Shown here piece by piece: positions 16,820 to 25,960 of a stretch of 64,000 bases of DNA. The notes beneath the pieces are model-generated. The model saw only the letters and a program-made list of their open reading frames with translations. It had not been told where the DNA came from and made no database searches. The position numbers and the translations under genes are program-made. Location: contig NZ_FMAF01000018.1 of the NCBI RefSeq assembly GCF_900094565.1, positions 52,600 through 116,599 on the forward strand, read 5' to 3'. Every line of letters begins with the position of its first letter. The first letter of the stretch is position 1. The stretch is from Martinezella lusitana (GTDB lineage: Bacteria > Pseudomonadota > Alphaproteobacteria > Rhizobiales > Rhizobiaceae).

Positions 16820-17719
16820 CTACCCCAGCGCCTGGCTGGCCAAACCGTAGGTCAGCGGCTTTCCATCGGCAGGCGGACGCCCGTCCCCGTGCAGCCAGAC
16901 CTGTCGCAGCGACATGCTCGTGACGGTGTCGTGGATCGCAAGTCCGGATCGCATGAGAAATTGCGGGAATGGACCGGTCTGCTGGCGGGTATCGAGGCGC
17001 AGGAAGCCGCCGGCGCGTTCGGCGACATACGGTCGAACAACGGCAATCGCCTCTTCGTCGCCCATCGCCACCACGGGGCCGATCACATGGCCGCGCCCGA
17101 AGCGGCGACAGAGCGCAAAGGCCACCATATTGTCACCCTGGACAAGCGCCAATCCCTCCGAGATGGCGATGAGACGTTGCAACAGGAGCGTGCGGTCCGC
17201 GCCGTAGGCGGCCAGATCCAATGCAGCGACCTCTGCCAGGTCGGCCTCGACGATCGGGCGCAGTCGCGTGCCCGGCGGCAAAAGCTCGGCAGGCGGCGCG
17301 ATTGCCTCGCCTTGGCACTGGTAGACGACCTGCTCGGCATTAAAGCCGAGAGACTGATAGAGCCGCTTGGAGGAGTGGGTCGCGTTCAGTCCAAGTGGGC
17401 GCGAGCCGGTCTGCGCGATGATATGATCCATCATCCAGCGCCCCGTTCCCAGCGCCTGCAAACGCGGCGAGGTGATCACCATGCCGATGGTGGCGAAATA
17501 CGGCCCGAAGTCGAAAAGCATGGCGGAGCCGAGCACACGACCGATCGAATCATGCGCCACGATCCCTTGACCCAGCTCGCGGACGATCTGCCAATCCTCC
17601 GCTCGATGCGGCCAGCTTACCGACAGCGACAGAGCATGCAGGGCATCGACATCGGCCTTTGCGATATCCCCCATGGTCAGCTCAAACGATTCCAGTTGGA
17701 TCGAACTGGAATTAGTCAT
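16820..17719 (-). CDS. Tandem GNAT-fold acetyltransferase-like protein (paralogue A)
   Basis: This 299-residue protein has two GNAT-like halves. The first (about 12-150) contains the acetyl-CoA loop region GMVITSPRLQALGTGRWMMD and the end RLYQSLGFNAEQVVYQ. The second half contains LDLAAYGADRTLLLQRLI and RFGRGHVIGPVVA and ends YGLASQALG. The same landmarks occur in the gene at 28235-29074 (AYGADRTALLQAL, RAFGRGELCGPVVA, FALASQALG), so the two are paralogues bracketing an 11-kb catabolic stretch. The ATG at 17719 follows GGGGGAG. It is divergent from the ArgE-like gene. The acceptor amine is unknown. Confidence 0.85.
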   Translation of the reverse strand: MTNSSSIQLESFELTMGDIAKADVDALHALSLSVSWPHRAEDWQIVRELGQGIVAHDSIGRVLGSAMLFDFGPYFATIGMVITSPRLQALGTGRWMMDHIIAQTGSRPLGLNATHSSKRLYQSLGFNAEQVVYQCQGEAIAPPAELLPPGTRLRPIVEADLAEVAALDLAAYGADRTLLLQRLIAISEGLALVQGDNMVAFALCRRFGRGHVIGPVVAMGDEEAIAVVRPYVAERAGGFLRLDTRQQTGPFPQFLMRSGLAIHDTVTSMSLRQVWLHGDGRPPADGKPLTYGLASQALG

Positions 17720-17975
17720 GACACTCCCCCATTCTCGCAGGCACATTAGAGGTGATCCGAATTGCTGCCGGGCTCGGTTTGAATTCACAATTTGCAGGCA
17801 ACACTGCCTGTATCGGTTGTAGCGTCGCTTACGCAACAGAATGCGCTTGAGAGCCCCACAAATACGGAAGATTCCACCAAAGCTGCAACACTTTCAGCAG
17901 CCGGTGACATTGCGGCATATTATGTTGATGAAAGCCATCTTGGCGGCGTGGCTACGGGCAAATCAGGATATTCCA

Positions 17976-19109
17976 GTGATTGAAATGACTCCGGATCAGA
18001 TTCTTGAACGGCTGGTGGCCTTTCCATCCGTCGTCGGCACGCCGAACCAGGCGATCGTCGGCTGGATTGCGGACTATCTCGAGCAGGCCGGCGCGCGCGT
18101 CACCCTGCTCGCCGGGCCGGAAGGTGATCGCTCCAATCTGTTCGCCACTGTCGGCCCGGCCGATCAGCCGGGCTATCTGCTTTCCGGCCACATGGATGTC
18201 GTGCCCGCGGGCGAGCCAGGCTGGACGAGCGATCCATTTTCGCTGCAGCGCGACGGCGAAAGGCTGACGGGACGCGGTACCAGCGACATGAAGGGCTTTC
18301 TCGCCTGTGCGGTCGCCGCGCTGCCGGCAATCGCACGGCGACCGCTCGAGCGCCCCCTGCATCTGGCGTTTTCCTATGATGAGGAGGCCGGATGCCGCGG
18401 CGTGCCGCACATGATCGCCAGGCTTCCCGATCTCTGCGCTCCGCCGTTGGGATGCATCATCGGCGAGCCGAGCGGCATGCGCGCCATTCGTGCCCACAAG
18501 GGCAAGGCGGCAGCCAGAGCCGCGATCGGCGGCCGCGCCGGTCATTCCTCGCGCCCCGATCTCGGCCTTAATGCCATCCACGCGATGGCAGAAATTCTCG
18601 ACCAAGCCGTCACGACCGCCAGGCGTCTGACAAAGGGACCGTTCGACGAAAATTTCGAACCGCCCTATTCCTCCTTGCAGGTCGGCACCATCCACGGCGG
18701 GCAGGCCGTCAACGTCATTCCTGATCAATGCACGATCGAGCTGGAGGCCCGCGCTATCGAAGGTGTCGACCCGGTCGGTCTGCTCGCCGAAGTCGAAGCT
18801 TGTCTTACCACTTTGACGGATCGCGGCTTTACCGCCGGTTGGGAGGTGCTCAGCAGCTATCCCGCACTATCGCTGGCCGCCGATGCACCTCTGGCCGGGC
18901 TGATGGAAGAGCTGACCGGACAGACGCCACTTGCCGCCGTCAGCTACGGCACGGAGGCCGGCCTCTATCAGGCCGCAGGCATGCCTGCCATTATTTGCGG
19001 CCCGGGCGACATCGGCCGCGCGCATAAGGCCAATGAGTTCATCGAACTCGCTGAGCTCACGGCCTGCGTGCGGATGATCGAAGCGCTCGGGAATCGTCTG
19101 GTTCTGTAG
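17976..19109 (+). CDS. M20 family deacetylase, acetylornithine deacetylase (ArgE)-like
   Basis: A 377-residue zinc amidohydrolase. The metal and catalytic motifs are visible: SGHMDVVPAG (His ligand and Asp), GRGTSDMKGFLA (bridging Asp), DEEAGCRGV (catalytic Glu) and a late GPGDIGRAHKANEF (His ligand). The dimerisation-domain His is in GGRAGHSSRPDLGLNAIHAM. A GTG start at 17976 has AGGA 7 bases upstream; the next ATG is at 17985. It heads a plus-strand run with reductase, cupin and dehydrogenase genes and is divergent from a GNAT. Deacylation of an N-acyl amino acid or diamine is likely; the exact substrate is inference. Confidence 0.88.
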   Translation: MIEMTPDQILERLVAFPSVVGTPNQAIVGWIADYLEQAGARVTLLAGPEGDRSNLFATVGPADQPGYLLSGHMDVVPAGEPGWTSDPFSLQRDGERLTGRGTSDMKGFLACAVAALPAIARRPLERPLHLAFSYDEEAGCRGVPHMIARLPDLCAPPLGCIIGEPSGMRAIRAHKGKAAARAAIGGRAGHSSRPDLGLNAIHAMAEILDQAVTTARRLTKGPFDENFEPPYSSLQVGTIHGGQAVNVIPDQCTIELEARAIEGVDPVGLLAEVEACLTTLTDRGFTAGWEVLSSYPALSLAADAPLAGLMEELTGQTPLAAVSYGTEAGLYQAAGMPAIICGPGDIGRAHKANEFIELAELTACVRMIEALGNRLVL

Positions 19110-19233
19110 GCCATCACGATTGCATTGCAAGACCGCAAAAATCCGCATCGTTATGCGGTCACGCGACCCTATTTCGATGCATCCTGCCGTGAAGGGCACG
19201 GCAAGCTGGCTCAAGCAAACCCGAAGGAAAGCC

Positions 19234-20157
19234 ATGGCCTTCTTATTCAATTCCGATGCCGAACGGGCCAAAATCTTCAAGGCCGCTTTCGCGCGCGAGC
19301 TGCCCGGCCTTCCTTTCATCACGGATGCTGAAAGCATCGACCCGGACGCCATCAAATATCTGATCACCTGGACTGCACCCGCCGACCTTGACCGTTATCG
19401 CAATCTGGAAATCCTGTTTTCCATCGGCGCCGGCGTCGACCAGTTCTCCCTTTCGGCCCTGCCCGAAAAGGTCAAGCTCGTGCGCATGGTCGAAGACGGC
19501 ATCACCCGGATGATGCAGGAGTATGTGACGCTCGGGGTGCTCGCTATACATCGCGATCTTCCAGGCTATATCGAACAGCAGAGAGCGCAGAAATGGGCCG
19601 CCCGGCCCGTGCGCCAGGCGTCCGACCGGCGTGTCGGCGTGCTTGGCCTCGGCAATCTCGGTCTTGCCGTTCTTGAGCGCCTGTGCCCCTTCGGCTTCCC
19701 GCTTCGCGGCTGGAGCCGCTCTCCACGCAGTATCGAAGGGGTCACCTGCTATCACGGGGCCGATCAGTTGCCGGAGTTCCTGGCAGGCACCGATATCCTT
19801 GTCTGCCTTCTGCCGCTGACACCCGAAACGCAAGGCATCCTTAACGCCGATCTCTTTGCTGCCCTGCCGCCGGGGGCGGGCCTCGTGCACGCCGGTCGCG
19901 GCCCGCAACTCGATGCGGCAGCCCTGATCCGCGCGCTCGACGACGGTCATCTCTGCGGCGCTATCCTGGATGTCACCGACCCCGAACCGCTGCCGGCCGG
20001 GCATCCACTCTGGCATCACCCCAGGATCGTTCTGACGCCGCATGTCGCCAGCGTCACGCAGCCCGAGACTGCCGCAAATGCCGTCATCACCAACATCCGC
20101 CGCCACGAGAGCGGGCTAGAGCCCATCGGCCTCGTCGACCGCAGCCGCGGCTACTGA
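19234..20157 (+). CDS. D-2-hydroxyacid dehydrogenase, GhrA (glyoxylate/hydroxypyruvate reductase A)-like
   Basis: This 307-residue NAD(P)-dependent enzyme has the nucleotide loop GVLGLGNLGLAVLERL. The catalytic triad positions are recognisable: Arg in HAGRGPQLD, Glu in DPEPLPAGHPLW and His in LTPHVASVTQPETA. The short N-terminal domain and ISxGAGVDQF-type word (FSIGAGVDQF) match the GhrA group. The ATG at 19234 has AAGGAAA upstream; the frame extends further up without support. It lies 124 bases after the ArgE-like gene and 20 bases before the cupin, in the same direction. Family role: reduction of a 2-keto acid such as glyoxylate. Confidence 0.88.
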   Translation: MAFLFNSDAERAKIFKAAFARELPGLPFITDAESIDPDAIKYLITWTAPADLDRYRNLEILFSIGAGVDQFSLSALPEKVKLVRMVEDGITRMMQEYVTLGVLAIHRDLPGYIEQQRAQKWAARPVRQASDRRVGVLGLGNLGLAVLERLCPFGFPLRGWSRSPRSIEGVTCYHGADQLPEFLAGTDILVCLLPLTPETQGILNADLFAALPPGAGLVHAGRGPQLDAAALIRALDDGHLCGAILDVTDPEPLPAGHPLWHHPRIVLTPHVASVTQPETAANAVITNIRRHESGLEPIGLVDRSRGY

Positions 20158-20177
20158 TTACCCCTGAAAGGAACCGC

Positions 20178-20534
20178 ATGTCCCTGCTGAAAGCCATCGA
20201 TCCGACACCGACATTCGAGCCGAAGCAATCCAAGGCCCTCCCCGAGCGGCTGATTTCGGGCGATCCGTCCTTCAAGACCTGGGCGCAGGACAGCGCCCGC
20301 GACGGAACGGTCAATACCGGCATATGGGAAGCGACGCCGGGTGAGACCCGCTCGATCAAGGGAGAGACTTTCGAATTCTGCCATATCCTGCAGGGCGTTA
20401 TCGAACTGACCGAGGACGGCGGCGCGCCGGTTACCTACCGCGCCGGTGACAGCTTCGTCATGAAACCGGGCTTCAAAGGCGTCTGGCGGACGATCGAGAC
20501 CGTCCGCAAAATCTATGTCACCGTGACCGGATGA
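20178..20534 (+). CDS. Cupin-domain protein (DUF861-like)
   Basis: A 118-residue single-domain cupin. A short opening (MSLLKAIDPTPTF) is followed by the beta-barrel: NTGIWEATPGETRSIKGETF with EFCHILQGVIELTED as the first cupin motif, and YRAGDSFVMKPGFKGVWRT, then IRKIYVTV-like VRKIYVTVTG as the second. This is characteristic of the DUF861 group related to ureidoglycine aminohydrolase domains. It sits 20 bases after the GhrA-like gene. Such proteins often accompany amino-acid and amine catabolic operons, but the reaction is not established. Confidence 0.82.
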   Translation: MSLLKAIDPTPTFEPKQSKALPERLISGDPSFKTWAQDSARDGTVNTGIWEATPGETRSIKGETFEFCHILQGVIELTEDGGAPVTYRAGDSFVMKPGFKGVWRTIETVRKIYVTVTG

Positions 20535-20730
20535 CACGCGTTGCGGATCTTCCCGTTCTTGAAGCCGAACCAACCGTGCAGCTTCGCTGCGTGGCGCACT
20601 TTCAGGCACCAAATCTTGCGCTGAAACATCGGGGACAAACGGGATATTCCGTCGCGACATCGCGGACGCACGACCGAAACTGCCACGGCACAGCCGTTAG
20701 ACTTGCTGGAACCGCTGGCAAGGAAACACC

Positions 20731-22194
20731 ATGACCCTCAGTTTCGACCCAGACTCCCTCGATCTTCCGAGCGGACATTTCATCGCCGGCCGCTATGTCG
20801 CAGCAAGCGGTGGCATAGACGTCCACCGGCCTTCGGATGGTGTCGCTTTCGCGCAATGCCCGATCGCGGGAAGGGACATAGTCGATCAGGCCGTGGACGC
20901 GGCCAATCAGGCCCTCAGGACAAGCGGCTGGGCCAGCCTTCGGCCGCGCGAGCGGACCAAGGCTTTGGTGCGATGGGCCGACCTCATCGAGGAAGAAGCC
21001 GTCACATTGGCGCGTCTGGAGGCCATATCCTCGACCCGGCCGGTCGGGCAGCTCATCGCCGGCGACATTGCCGTAACAGCCGAGCAGATCCGCTTCTTCG
21101 CGGAATTCGCCGACAAGGAAGGCAGCGATCTCGTGCCGACCGACGGCAACAGCCTCGGCATGATCATGACGGAACCCTATGGTGTCGTCGGCGCGATCAC
21201 GCCCTGGAATTTTCCGATTTCCATGGCGGGCTGGAAGATCGGGCCGGCACTTGCGGCCGGCAATGCCATCGTGCTGAAGCCATCCGAGATGACGCCTTTT
21301 TCGACGCTCCATATGGCCGAGCTTTCGGTGCGCGCCGGCATTCCCGCCGGCCTGATCAACATCGTGCTCGGCGACGGCCCGACGACGGGGGCTGCGATGA
21401 CGGGCCATCCCGGCATCGGCAAGATCAGCTTTACCGGTTCGACCGCCGCAGGGTCGGCGATCATGGAGAATATCGCCCGCACGGGCATCAAGCCGATGAC
21501 ATTGGAGCTCGGCGGCAAGAGCCCGCAACTCGTCTTTGCCGACGCGGATATCGCGCTGGCCGCCGAAGCGATCGCCCGCAACATCCTTGCCAATGCCGGC
21601 CAGGCCTGCGTGGCCGGATCGCGGCTGATTGCCGAGCGCAGCATCGCCGCGCCGCTGGCCGAAGCGATCCTCGAGCATATGTCCAGGATCAAGCCGGGGC
21701 CGACCTGGGACGAGAACAGCCTCTACTCGCCCATCATCTCGGAACGCCAGATCGGACGTATCGACCGGATCGTCCAGGCCGCGATCGATGCCGGCGCGGA
21801 GTGCCTGACCGGTGGAACGCAATTGGGTCGACCCGGCTATTTCTACGCGCCGACGCTGCTTGCAAGTGTCGATCAGGCCTCCCCCGCCGTCACGGAAGAA
21901 ATCTTCGGCCCGGTGCTGACCTTGCAGACCTTCGAGGAGGAGGAAGAGGCTCTCGAGCTTGCCGATCACCCGATCTACGGACTTGCGGCGGGTCTCTTCA
22001 CACGCGATCTTTCCCGCGCCATTCGCGTCACGCGCCGCCTGCAGGCCGGCACCGTCTGGGTCAATCGCTACGGGCGTTCGCGCGACCATATTCTGCCGAC
22101 GGGCGGCTACAAGAGTTCCGGCATCGGCAAGGATCTCGGCCGCGACGCCTATCTTGCCAACCGCCGCAGCAAGTCCGTGCTGATCAACATCTGA
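20731..22194 (+). CDS. NAD(P)-dependent aldehyde dehydrogenase
   Basis: A 487-residue ALDH-superfamily enzyme oxidising an aldehyde to an acid. Visible landmarks are the cofactor segment GVVGAITPWNFPISMAGWK, FTGSTAAGSAIME, the general-base Glu at about 259 in LELGGKSPQ, the catalytic Cys at about 293 in NAGQACVAGSR, and EEIFGPVLTLQTF. Full family length. The ATG follows GGCAAGGAAAC. A tartrate/malate-type dehydrogenase starts 10 bases after its stop. The gap upstream (196 bases) may hold a separate promoter. The specific aldehyde is unknown. Confidence 0.93.
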   Translation: MTLSFDPDSLDLPSGHFIAGRYVAASGGIDVHRPSDGVAFAQCPIAGRDIVDQAVDAANQALRTSGWASLRPRERTKALVRWADLIEEEAVTLARLEAISSTRPVGQLIAGDIAVTAEQIRFFAEFADKEGSDLVPTDGNSLGMIMTEPYGVVGAITPWNFPISMAGWKIGPALAAGNAIVLKPSEMTPFSTLHMAELSVRAGIPAGLINIVLGDGPTTGAAMTGHPGIGKISFTGSTAAGSAIMENIARTGIKPMTLELGGKSPQLVFADADIALAAEAIARNILANAGQACVAGSRLIAERSIAAPLAEAILEHMSRIKPGPTWDENSLYSPIISERQIGRIDRIVQAAIDAGAECLTGGTQLGRPGYFYAPTLLASVDQASPAVTEEIFGPVLTLQTFEEEEEALELADHPIYGLAAGLFTRDLSRAIRVTRRLQAGTVWVNRYGRSRDHILPTGGYKSSGIGKDLGRDAYLANRRSKSVLINI

Positions 22195-22204
22195 GGAACC
22201 GACC

Positions 22205-23248
22205 ATGAAGACCTACAGGATCGCGCTTATCCCCGGCGACGGTATCGGCAAGGATGTTATCGACGCGGCATGGCAAGTCTTGGAGAGAGTGGCCGATAAG
22301 ACGGGCTTCGGGCTGGAGCCGACGAGCTTTCCCTGGTCCTGCGCCTACTACAAGGAAACCGGGGCAATGATGCCTGCCGACGGAATCGCGACGCTGCGCG
22401 GTTTCGACGCCATCCTGCTCGGCGCGGTCGGCTGGCCGGCCGAAGTGCCTGACTCCGTCTCGCTGCATGGCCTTCTTCTGCCGATCCGCAAGGCCTTCGA
22501 GCAATATGCCAATATCCGCCCTCACCGGCTGCTGCCGGGGGTTGAAGGGCCGTTGAAAGCCAAAGACTTCGACATTCTTTGCATCCGCGAGAATACCGAG
22601 GGCGAATATTCCGGCGCGGGTGGCCGCGTGCATCAGGGCACGGCGAACGAAGTCGCCGTCGAAACCTCGATCTTCACCCGCACGGGCGTGGAGCGCATCC
22701 TGCGCTTCGGCTTCGAGCAGGCGCGCATGCGGCGCGGCAAGCTCGCCTCCGTCACCAAGTCGAATGCGCAGAAATATTCCATGGTGTTCTGGGACGAGAT
22801 TACTGCCAAGGTCGCAGCCGACTATCCCGACGTCGCTGTCACCAGCTACCATATCGACGCCATGGCGGCGCGCATGGTGATGGCGCCGGAAAGCCTTGAC
22901 GTCGTCGTCGCCTCCAATCTGTTCGGCGACATCCTGACGGACCTCGGGGCCGCGATCCAGGGCGGGCTCGGCTTTGCCGCCTCCGCCAATCTCAACCCGG
23001 ACCGAACCGCGCCGTCGATGTTCGAGCCCGTGCATGGCTCCGCCCCGGATATCGCCCATCTCGGAATCGCCAATCCGATCGCCGCCATCTGGTCGGCCGC
23101 CATGATGCTGGAGCATCTCGGCGAGAAGACTGCCGCCGACGCGATCATGGACGCCATCGCGGCGGCGACGGCGGCCGGCATCGGCACGGCTCCAGGCAAA
23201 GACAAGACCGACACCATTACCAAGGCCGTGCTGAACGCACTTAGCTGA
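22205..23248 (+). CDS. Isocitrate/isopropylmalate dehydrogenase family, tartrate/D-malate dehydrogenase-like
   Basis: This 347-residue enzyme oxidatively decarboxylates a 2-hydroxyacid. It shows the family opening RIALIPGDGIGKDVIDAAW, GAVGWPAEVPDSVSLHGLLLP, the substrate loop in YANIRPHRLLPG, ENTEGEYSGAGG, and the metal-site region VVVASNLFGDILTDLGAAIQ with later EPVHGSAPDIA. The words DSVSLHGLLLPIRKAFEQYAN favour the tartrate/D-malate dehydrogenase group over LeuB. It lies between two aldehyde dehydrogenases with gaps of 10 and 18 bases, so all three are cotranscribed. Exact substrate not determinable. Confidence 0.87.
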   Translation: MKTYRIALIPGDGIGKDVIDAAWQVLERVADKTGFGLEPTSFPWSCAYYKETGAMMPADGIATLRGFDAILLGAVGWPAEVPDSVSLHGLLLPIRKAFEQYANIRPHRLLPGVEGPLKAKDFDILCIRENTEGEYSGAGGRVHQGTANEVAVETSIFTRTGVERILRFGFEQARMRRGKLASVTKSNAQKYSMVFWDEITAKVAADYPDVAVTSYHIDAMAARMVMAPESLDVVVASNLFGDILTDLGAAIQGGLGFAASANLNPDRTAPSMFEPVHGSAPDIAHLGIANPIAAIWSAAMMLEHLGEKTAADAIMDAIAAATAAGIGTAPGKDKTDTITKAVLNALS

Positions 23249-23266
23249 ACGACAAGGACGCAAGAC

Positions 23267-24724
23267 ATGATCGATCTCAAGGACAAGAGTCTGTTTCACC
23301 AGCAGGGTCTGATCGGCGGAACCTGGCTGGATGCTGCCTCCGGCAAGACCGTCGATGTCATCGACCCGGCCTCGCAGACGGCTGTGGGTACCGTTCCCGA
23401 TATGGGCGAAACCGAGACGCGGGCGGCGATCGAAGCCGCCAATGCAGCCTTTCCCGCCTGGCGCGCGAAAACCCATGCCGAGCGGGCGCAACTGCTCGAA
23501 GCCTGGCACGATCTGATGATCGAGAACTGCGACGATCTCGGGCTGCTGCTGACAAGCGAACAGGGCAAGCCGCTCGCCGAGGCGCGCGGTGAAATCCGCT
23601 ACGGCGCGTCTTTCGTCAAATGGTTCGCCGAGGAAGCCCGCCGCATCGGCGGCAGCACCATCCCCTCGCCGACACCAGATCGGCGGATCATCGTGTTGAA
23701 GGAGCCCGTCGGTGTCTGCGGCATCATCACGCCGTGGAACTTCCCGAACGCAATGATCACCCGCAAAGTCGCACCCGCCCTTGCCGCCGGCTGCACTGTC
23801 GTCATCAAGCCATCCGACTTCACGCCCTATTCGGCGCTGGCGCTTGGCGTGCTCGCCGAACGCGCCGGCATCCCCGCCGGCGTCATCAACATCGTCACTG
23901 GAATGCCAACAGAGATCGGCAACGAGCTGATGCGCAACGAGATAGTGCGCAAGATCTCCTTCACCGGCTCGACCCGTGTCGGCGCCCTATTGATGCGGGG
24001 CGCGGCCGACAGCATCAAGCGCCTCAGCCTCGAACTCGGCGGCAATGCGCCCTTCATCGTCTTCGACGATGCCGATCTCGACCTCGCCGTCGAGGGCGCA
24101 ATCGCCTCGAAATTCCGCAATGGCGGCCAGACCTGCGTCTGCTCGAACCGCATTCTGGTGCAGGACAAGGTCTATGACGTCTTTGCCGAAAAGCTTTCCG
24201 CCCGCGTTTCCGCCATGAAGGTCGGCCCCGGTACGCAAACGGGAATCGACATCGGGCCGATGATCAATGCAGCGGCCATCGACAAGATCGAGCGCCATGT
24301 CAGCGATGCCGTCGAGAAGGGTGCGACGATCATCGCCAAGGCTTCAAATCTGCCGGAGGGCCGCCAATACGCCGCCCCCATCGTCCTGTCGGGTGCCACC
24401 ACCAACATGCTGCTGGCAAGCGAAGAGACCTTCGGCCCGGTTGCGCCGCTCTTCCGCTTCACGACCGACGAAGAGGCGATCGCCATCGCCAACGGCACGC
24501 CGTTCGGCCTTGCGGCCTATTTCTATACGCAAGGGCTCAAGCGTTCCTGGGCCATCGGCGAGGCGCTGGAATTCGGCATGATCGGGCTGAATACGGGCGC
24601 GATCTCGACGGAAGTGGCCCCGTTCGGCGGCGTCAAGCAATCCGGTCTCGGACGCGAAGGCTCGCAGGCCGGCATCGAGGAATATCTCGAGATGAAGACC
24701 TTCCACATCGGCGGGCTTGCCTGA
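23267..24724 (+). CDS. gabD: NAD(P)-dependent succinate-semialdehyde dehydrogenase family protein
   Basis: A 485-residue aldehyde dehydrogenase. It resembles GabD by words such as LFHQQGLIGGTW, EQGKPLAEARGEI, VCGIITPWNFPNAMITRK and SLELGGNAPFIVFDDADLD. The catalytic Cys is at about residue 290 in NGGQTCVCSNRI, and APFGGVKQSGLGREGSQAGIEEYLE closes the protein. The family converts succinate semialdehyde to succinate at the end of 4-aminobutyrate and putrescine breakdown. It is the last gene of the plus-strand run, followed by a convergent TetR gene. Semialdehyde specificity is likely but not proved by sequence. Confidence 0.85.
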   Translation: MIDLKDKSLFHQQGLIGGTWLDAASGKTVDVIDPASQTAVGTVPDMGETETRAAIEAANAAFPAWRAKTHAERAQLLEAWHDLMIENCDDLGLLLTSEQGKPLAEARGEIRYGASFVKWFAEEARRIGGSTIPSPTPDRRIIVLKEPVGVCGIITPWNFPNAMITRKVAPALAAGCTVVIKPSDFTPYSALALGVLAERAGIPAGVINIVTGMPTEIGNELMRNEIVRKISFTGSTRVGALLMRGAADSIKRLSLELGGNAPFIVFDDADLDLAVEGAIASKFRNGGQTCVCSNRILVQDKVYDVFAEKLSARVSAMKVGPGTQTGIDIGPMINAAAIDKIERHVSDAVEKGATIIAKASNLPEGRQYAAPIVLSGATTNMLLASEETFGPVAPLFRFTTDEEAIAIANGTPFGLAAYFYTQGLKRSWAIGEALEFGMIGLNTGAISTEVAPFGGVKQSGLGREGSQAGIEEYLEMKTFHIGGLA

Positions 24725-24785
24725 AAGTCGCGCCGAAACCGACTTGCGGCACGGACATCGTTGCAGCTTTCTTGGCGACAGGAAT

Positions 24786-25379
24786 TCACGCAGGCTTCGT
24801 GAGAAGGCCCTCGGCCAAGGCATGGAATGTCTCGATGGCCTTCGGCAGCACATGCTGCGGATCGTCGCTGGCGGCGACCCAGAGAGCTGCATTGAGCGCA
24901 GCGCCGCTGAGAAGCCGGGCGGCCGCCTCCGCGTCGACCGGCTTGAGGACCTTTTGGGCGATCAGACGCTCCACTGTCCGTCTGGTTGCTTGAAGACAGC
25001 TGCTTTGACTGGGCCACTTTGACGGATCACCCAATACTGCAGGTCCATCGAGCAGAACGATGCGTTGGACCTCCGGAACGAGCGCCATCTCGATATAAGC
25101 AGCGCCTTCGGCGAGCAGGCCCTTCCAATCATCGCCTGCTCGAACGCCGATCTCTTGAGCGCGTAACGCCATTTCCGAGTCGATCTGATCGACAACCGCC
25201 GCCAGAAGCCCGCGCTTGTCACCGAAATTATGGTAAAGCGCGCCCCTTGTCAGACCGACCTCGGCGGTCAGCTCGTCCATGGAAGCGGCCGAATACCCTT
25301 TTTCAGCGAAGGCCTTTCGTGCGGCCACGATCAACTTGGCCCGGTTCTCTTCCATCGTCTCGACGCGTCGCTTCGCCAT
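24786..25379 (-). CDS. TetR family transcriptional regulator
   Basis: A 197-residue repressor-type protein. The N-terminal helix-turn-helix is clear: RAKLIVAARKAFAEKGYSAA, then MDELTAEVGLTRGALYHNFGDKRGLL (words quoted separately; the recognition helix is TRGALYHNFG). The remainder is a helical ligand-binding and dimerisation domain. It is divergent from ridA, and the 166-base gap contains three copies of ATACG-N3-CGTAT, the obvious operator candidates. Autorepression and control of ridA and possibly the adjacent dehydrogenase operon are inferred. The ligand is unknown. Confidence 0.93.
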   Translation of the reverse strand: MAKRRVETMEENRAKLIVAARKAFAEKGYSAASMDELTAEVGLTRGALYHNFGDKRGLLAAVVDQIDSEMALRAQEIGVRAGDDWKGLLAEGAAYIEMALVPEVQRIVLLDGPAVLGDPSKWPSQSSCLQATRRTVERLIAQKVLKPVDAEAAARLLSGAALNAALWVAASDDPQHVLPKAIETFHALAEGLLTKPA

Positions 25380-25394
25380 CTTGCCCTCGATTTC

Positions 25395-25460
25395 ATATAC
25401 GCGTCGTATATTAATTTGACATACGGTGCGTATATCGGCTATTTCAGATACGCAACGTAT
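25395..25460. promoter_or_regulatory. Three-operator array for the divergent TetR regulator
   Basis: ATACG-N3-CGTAT occurs three times: 25397-25409 (spacer CGT, extended to a 17-base ATATACG..CGTATAT at 25395-25411), 25421-25433 (spacer GTG) and 25448-25460 (spacer CAA). Centre spacings are 24 and 27 bases. The array fills the region between the divergent TetR and ridA starts. Sites of this palindromic form are typical for TetR dimers; assignment to this TetR is inference. Confidence 0.75.
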
Positions 25461-25545
25461 ATCAGATGATCCGACAGCGTGTGAAGCTCCCGGATCGCGC
25501 TGCGCTCATCGACAGCCTGTCAACGTCTATGAAGAGAGATCGGAA

Positions 25546-25944
25546 ATGACCAAGCGCGAAGCAATCTTCCCTGCCAACCGGCACGCCCTTTACGAGGAAC
25601 ACGGCTATTCGGCCGCCATCCGATCCGCTGACCTGCTTTTCGTGTCAGGACAGGTCGGCAGTCGTTCCGATGGAACGCCCGAACCCGATTTCCAACTCCA
25701 GGTCCAGTTGGCTTTCGAAAACCTCAAGGCAACACTGGATGCGGCAGGCTGCACGCTCGATGATATCGTTGATATAACGACGTTTCATACCGATCCTGAA
25801 AACCAGTTCCCAACGATCATGGCCGTCAAACAGAAGATTTTCAGCGCGCCGCCCTATCCGAACTGGACCGCGATCGGCGTGAACTGGCTCGCCGGCTTCG
25901 ACTTCGAGATCAAGGTCATTGCCCGCATCCCTTCAAAGGCGTGA
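25546..25944 (+). CDS. RidA family (YjgF/YER057c/UK114) protein
   Basis: This 132-residue protein has the RidA fold markers RSADLLFVSGQVGSRSDG, FENLKATLDAAGCTLDDIVD and APPYPNWTAIGVNWLAGFDFEIKVIARI. RidA deaminates reactive enamine/imine intermediates made by PLP and flavin enzymes. The canonical active-site Arg is not evident where RidA1 has it (the text reads YPNWTAIGV rather than a P-x-R-T pattern), so this may be one of the Rid2-7 type proteins. The ATG at 25546 has GAGAGATCGGA upstream. It sits between the TetR operators and a flavin oxidase, fitting imine clean-up. Confidence 0.85.
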   Translation: MTKREAIFPANRHALYEEHGYSAAIRSADLLFVSGQVGSRSDGTPEPDFQLQVQLAFENLKATLDAAGCTLDDIVDITTFHTDPENQFPTIMAVKQKIFSAPPYPNWTAIGVNWLAGFDFEIKVIARIPSKA

Positions 25945-25960
25945 TTCCGGCAATCCGCGG

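Noticed and set aside
20602..22206. 534-residue minus-strand open frame
   Set aside because: Antisense to an aldehyde dehydrogenase with intact catalytic residues; Arg/Gly/Asp-rich composition is typical of a shadow.
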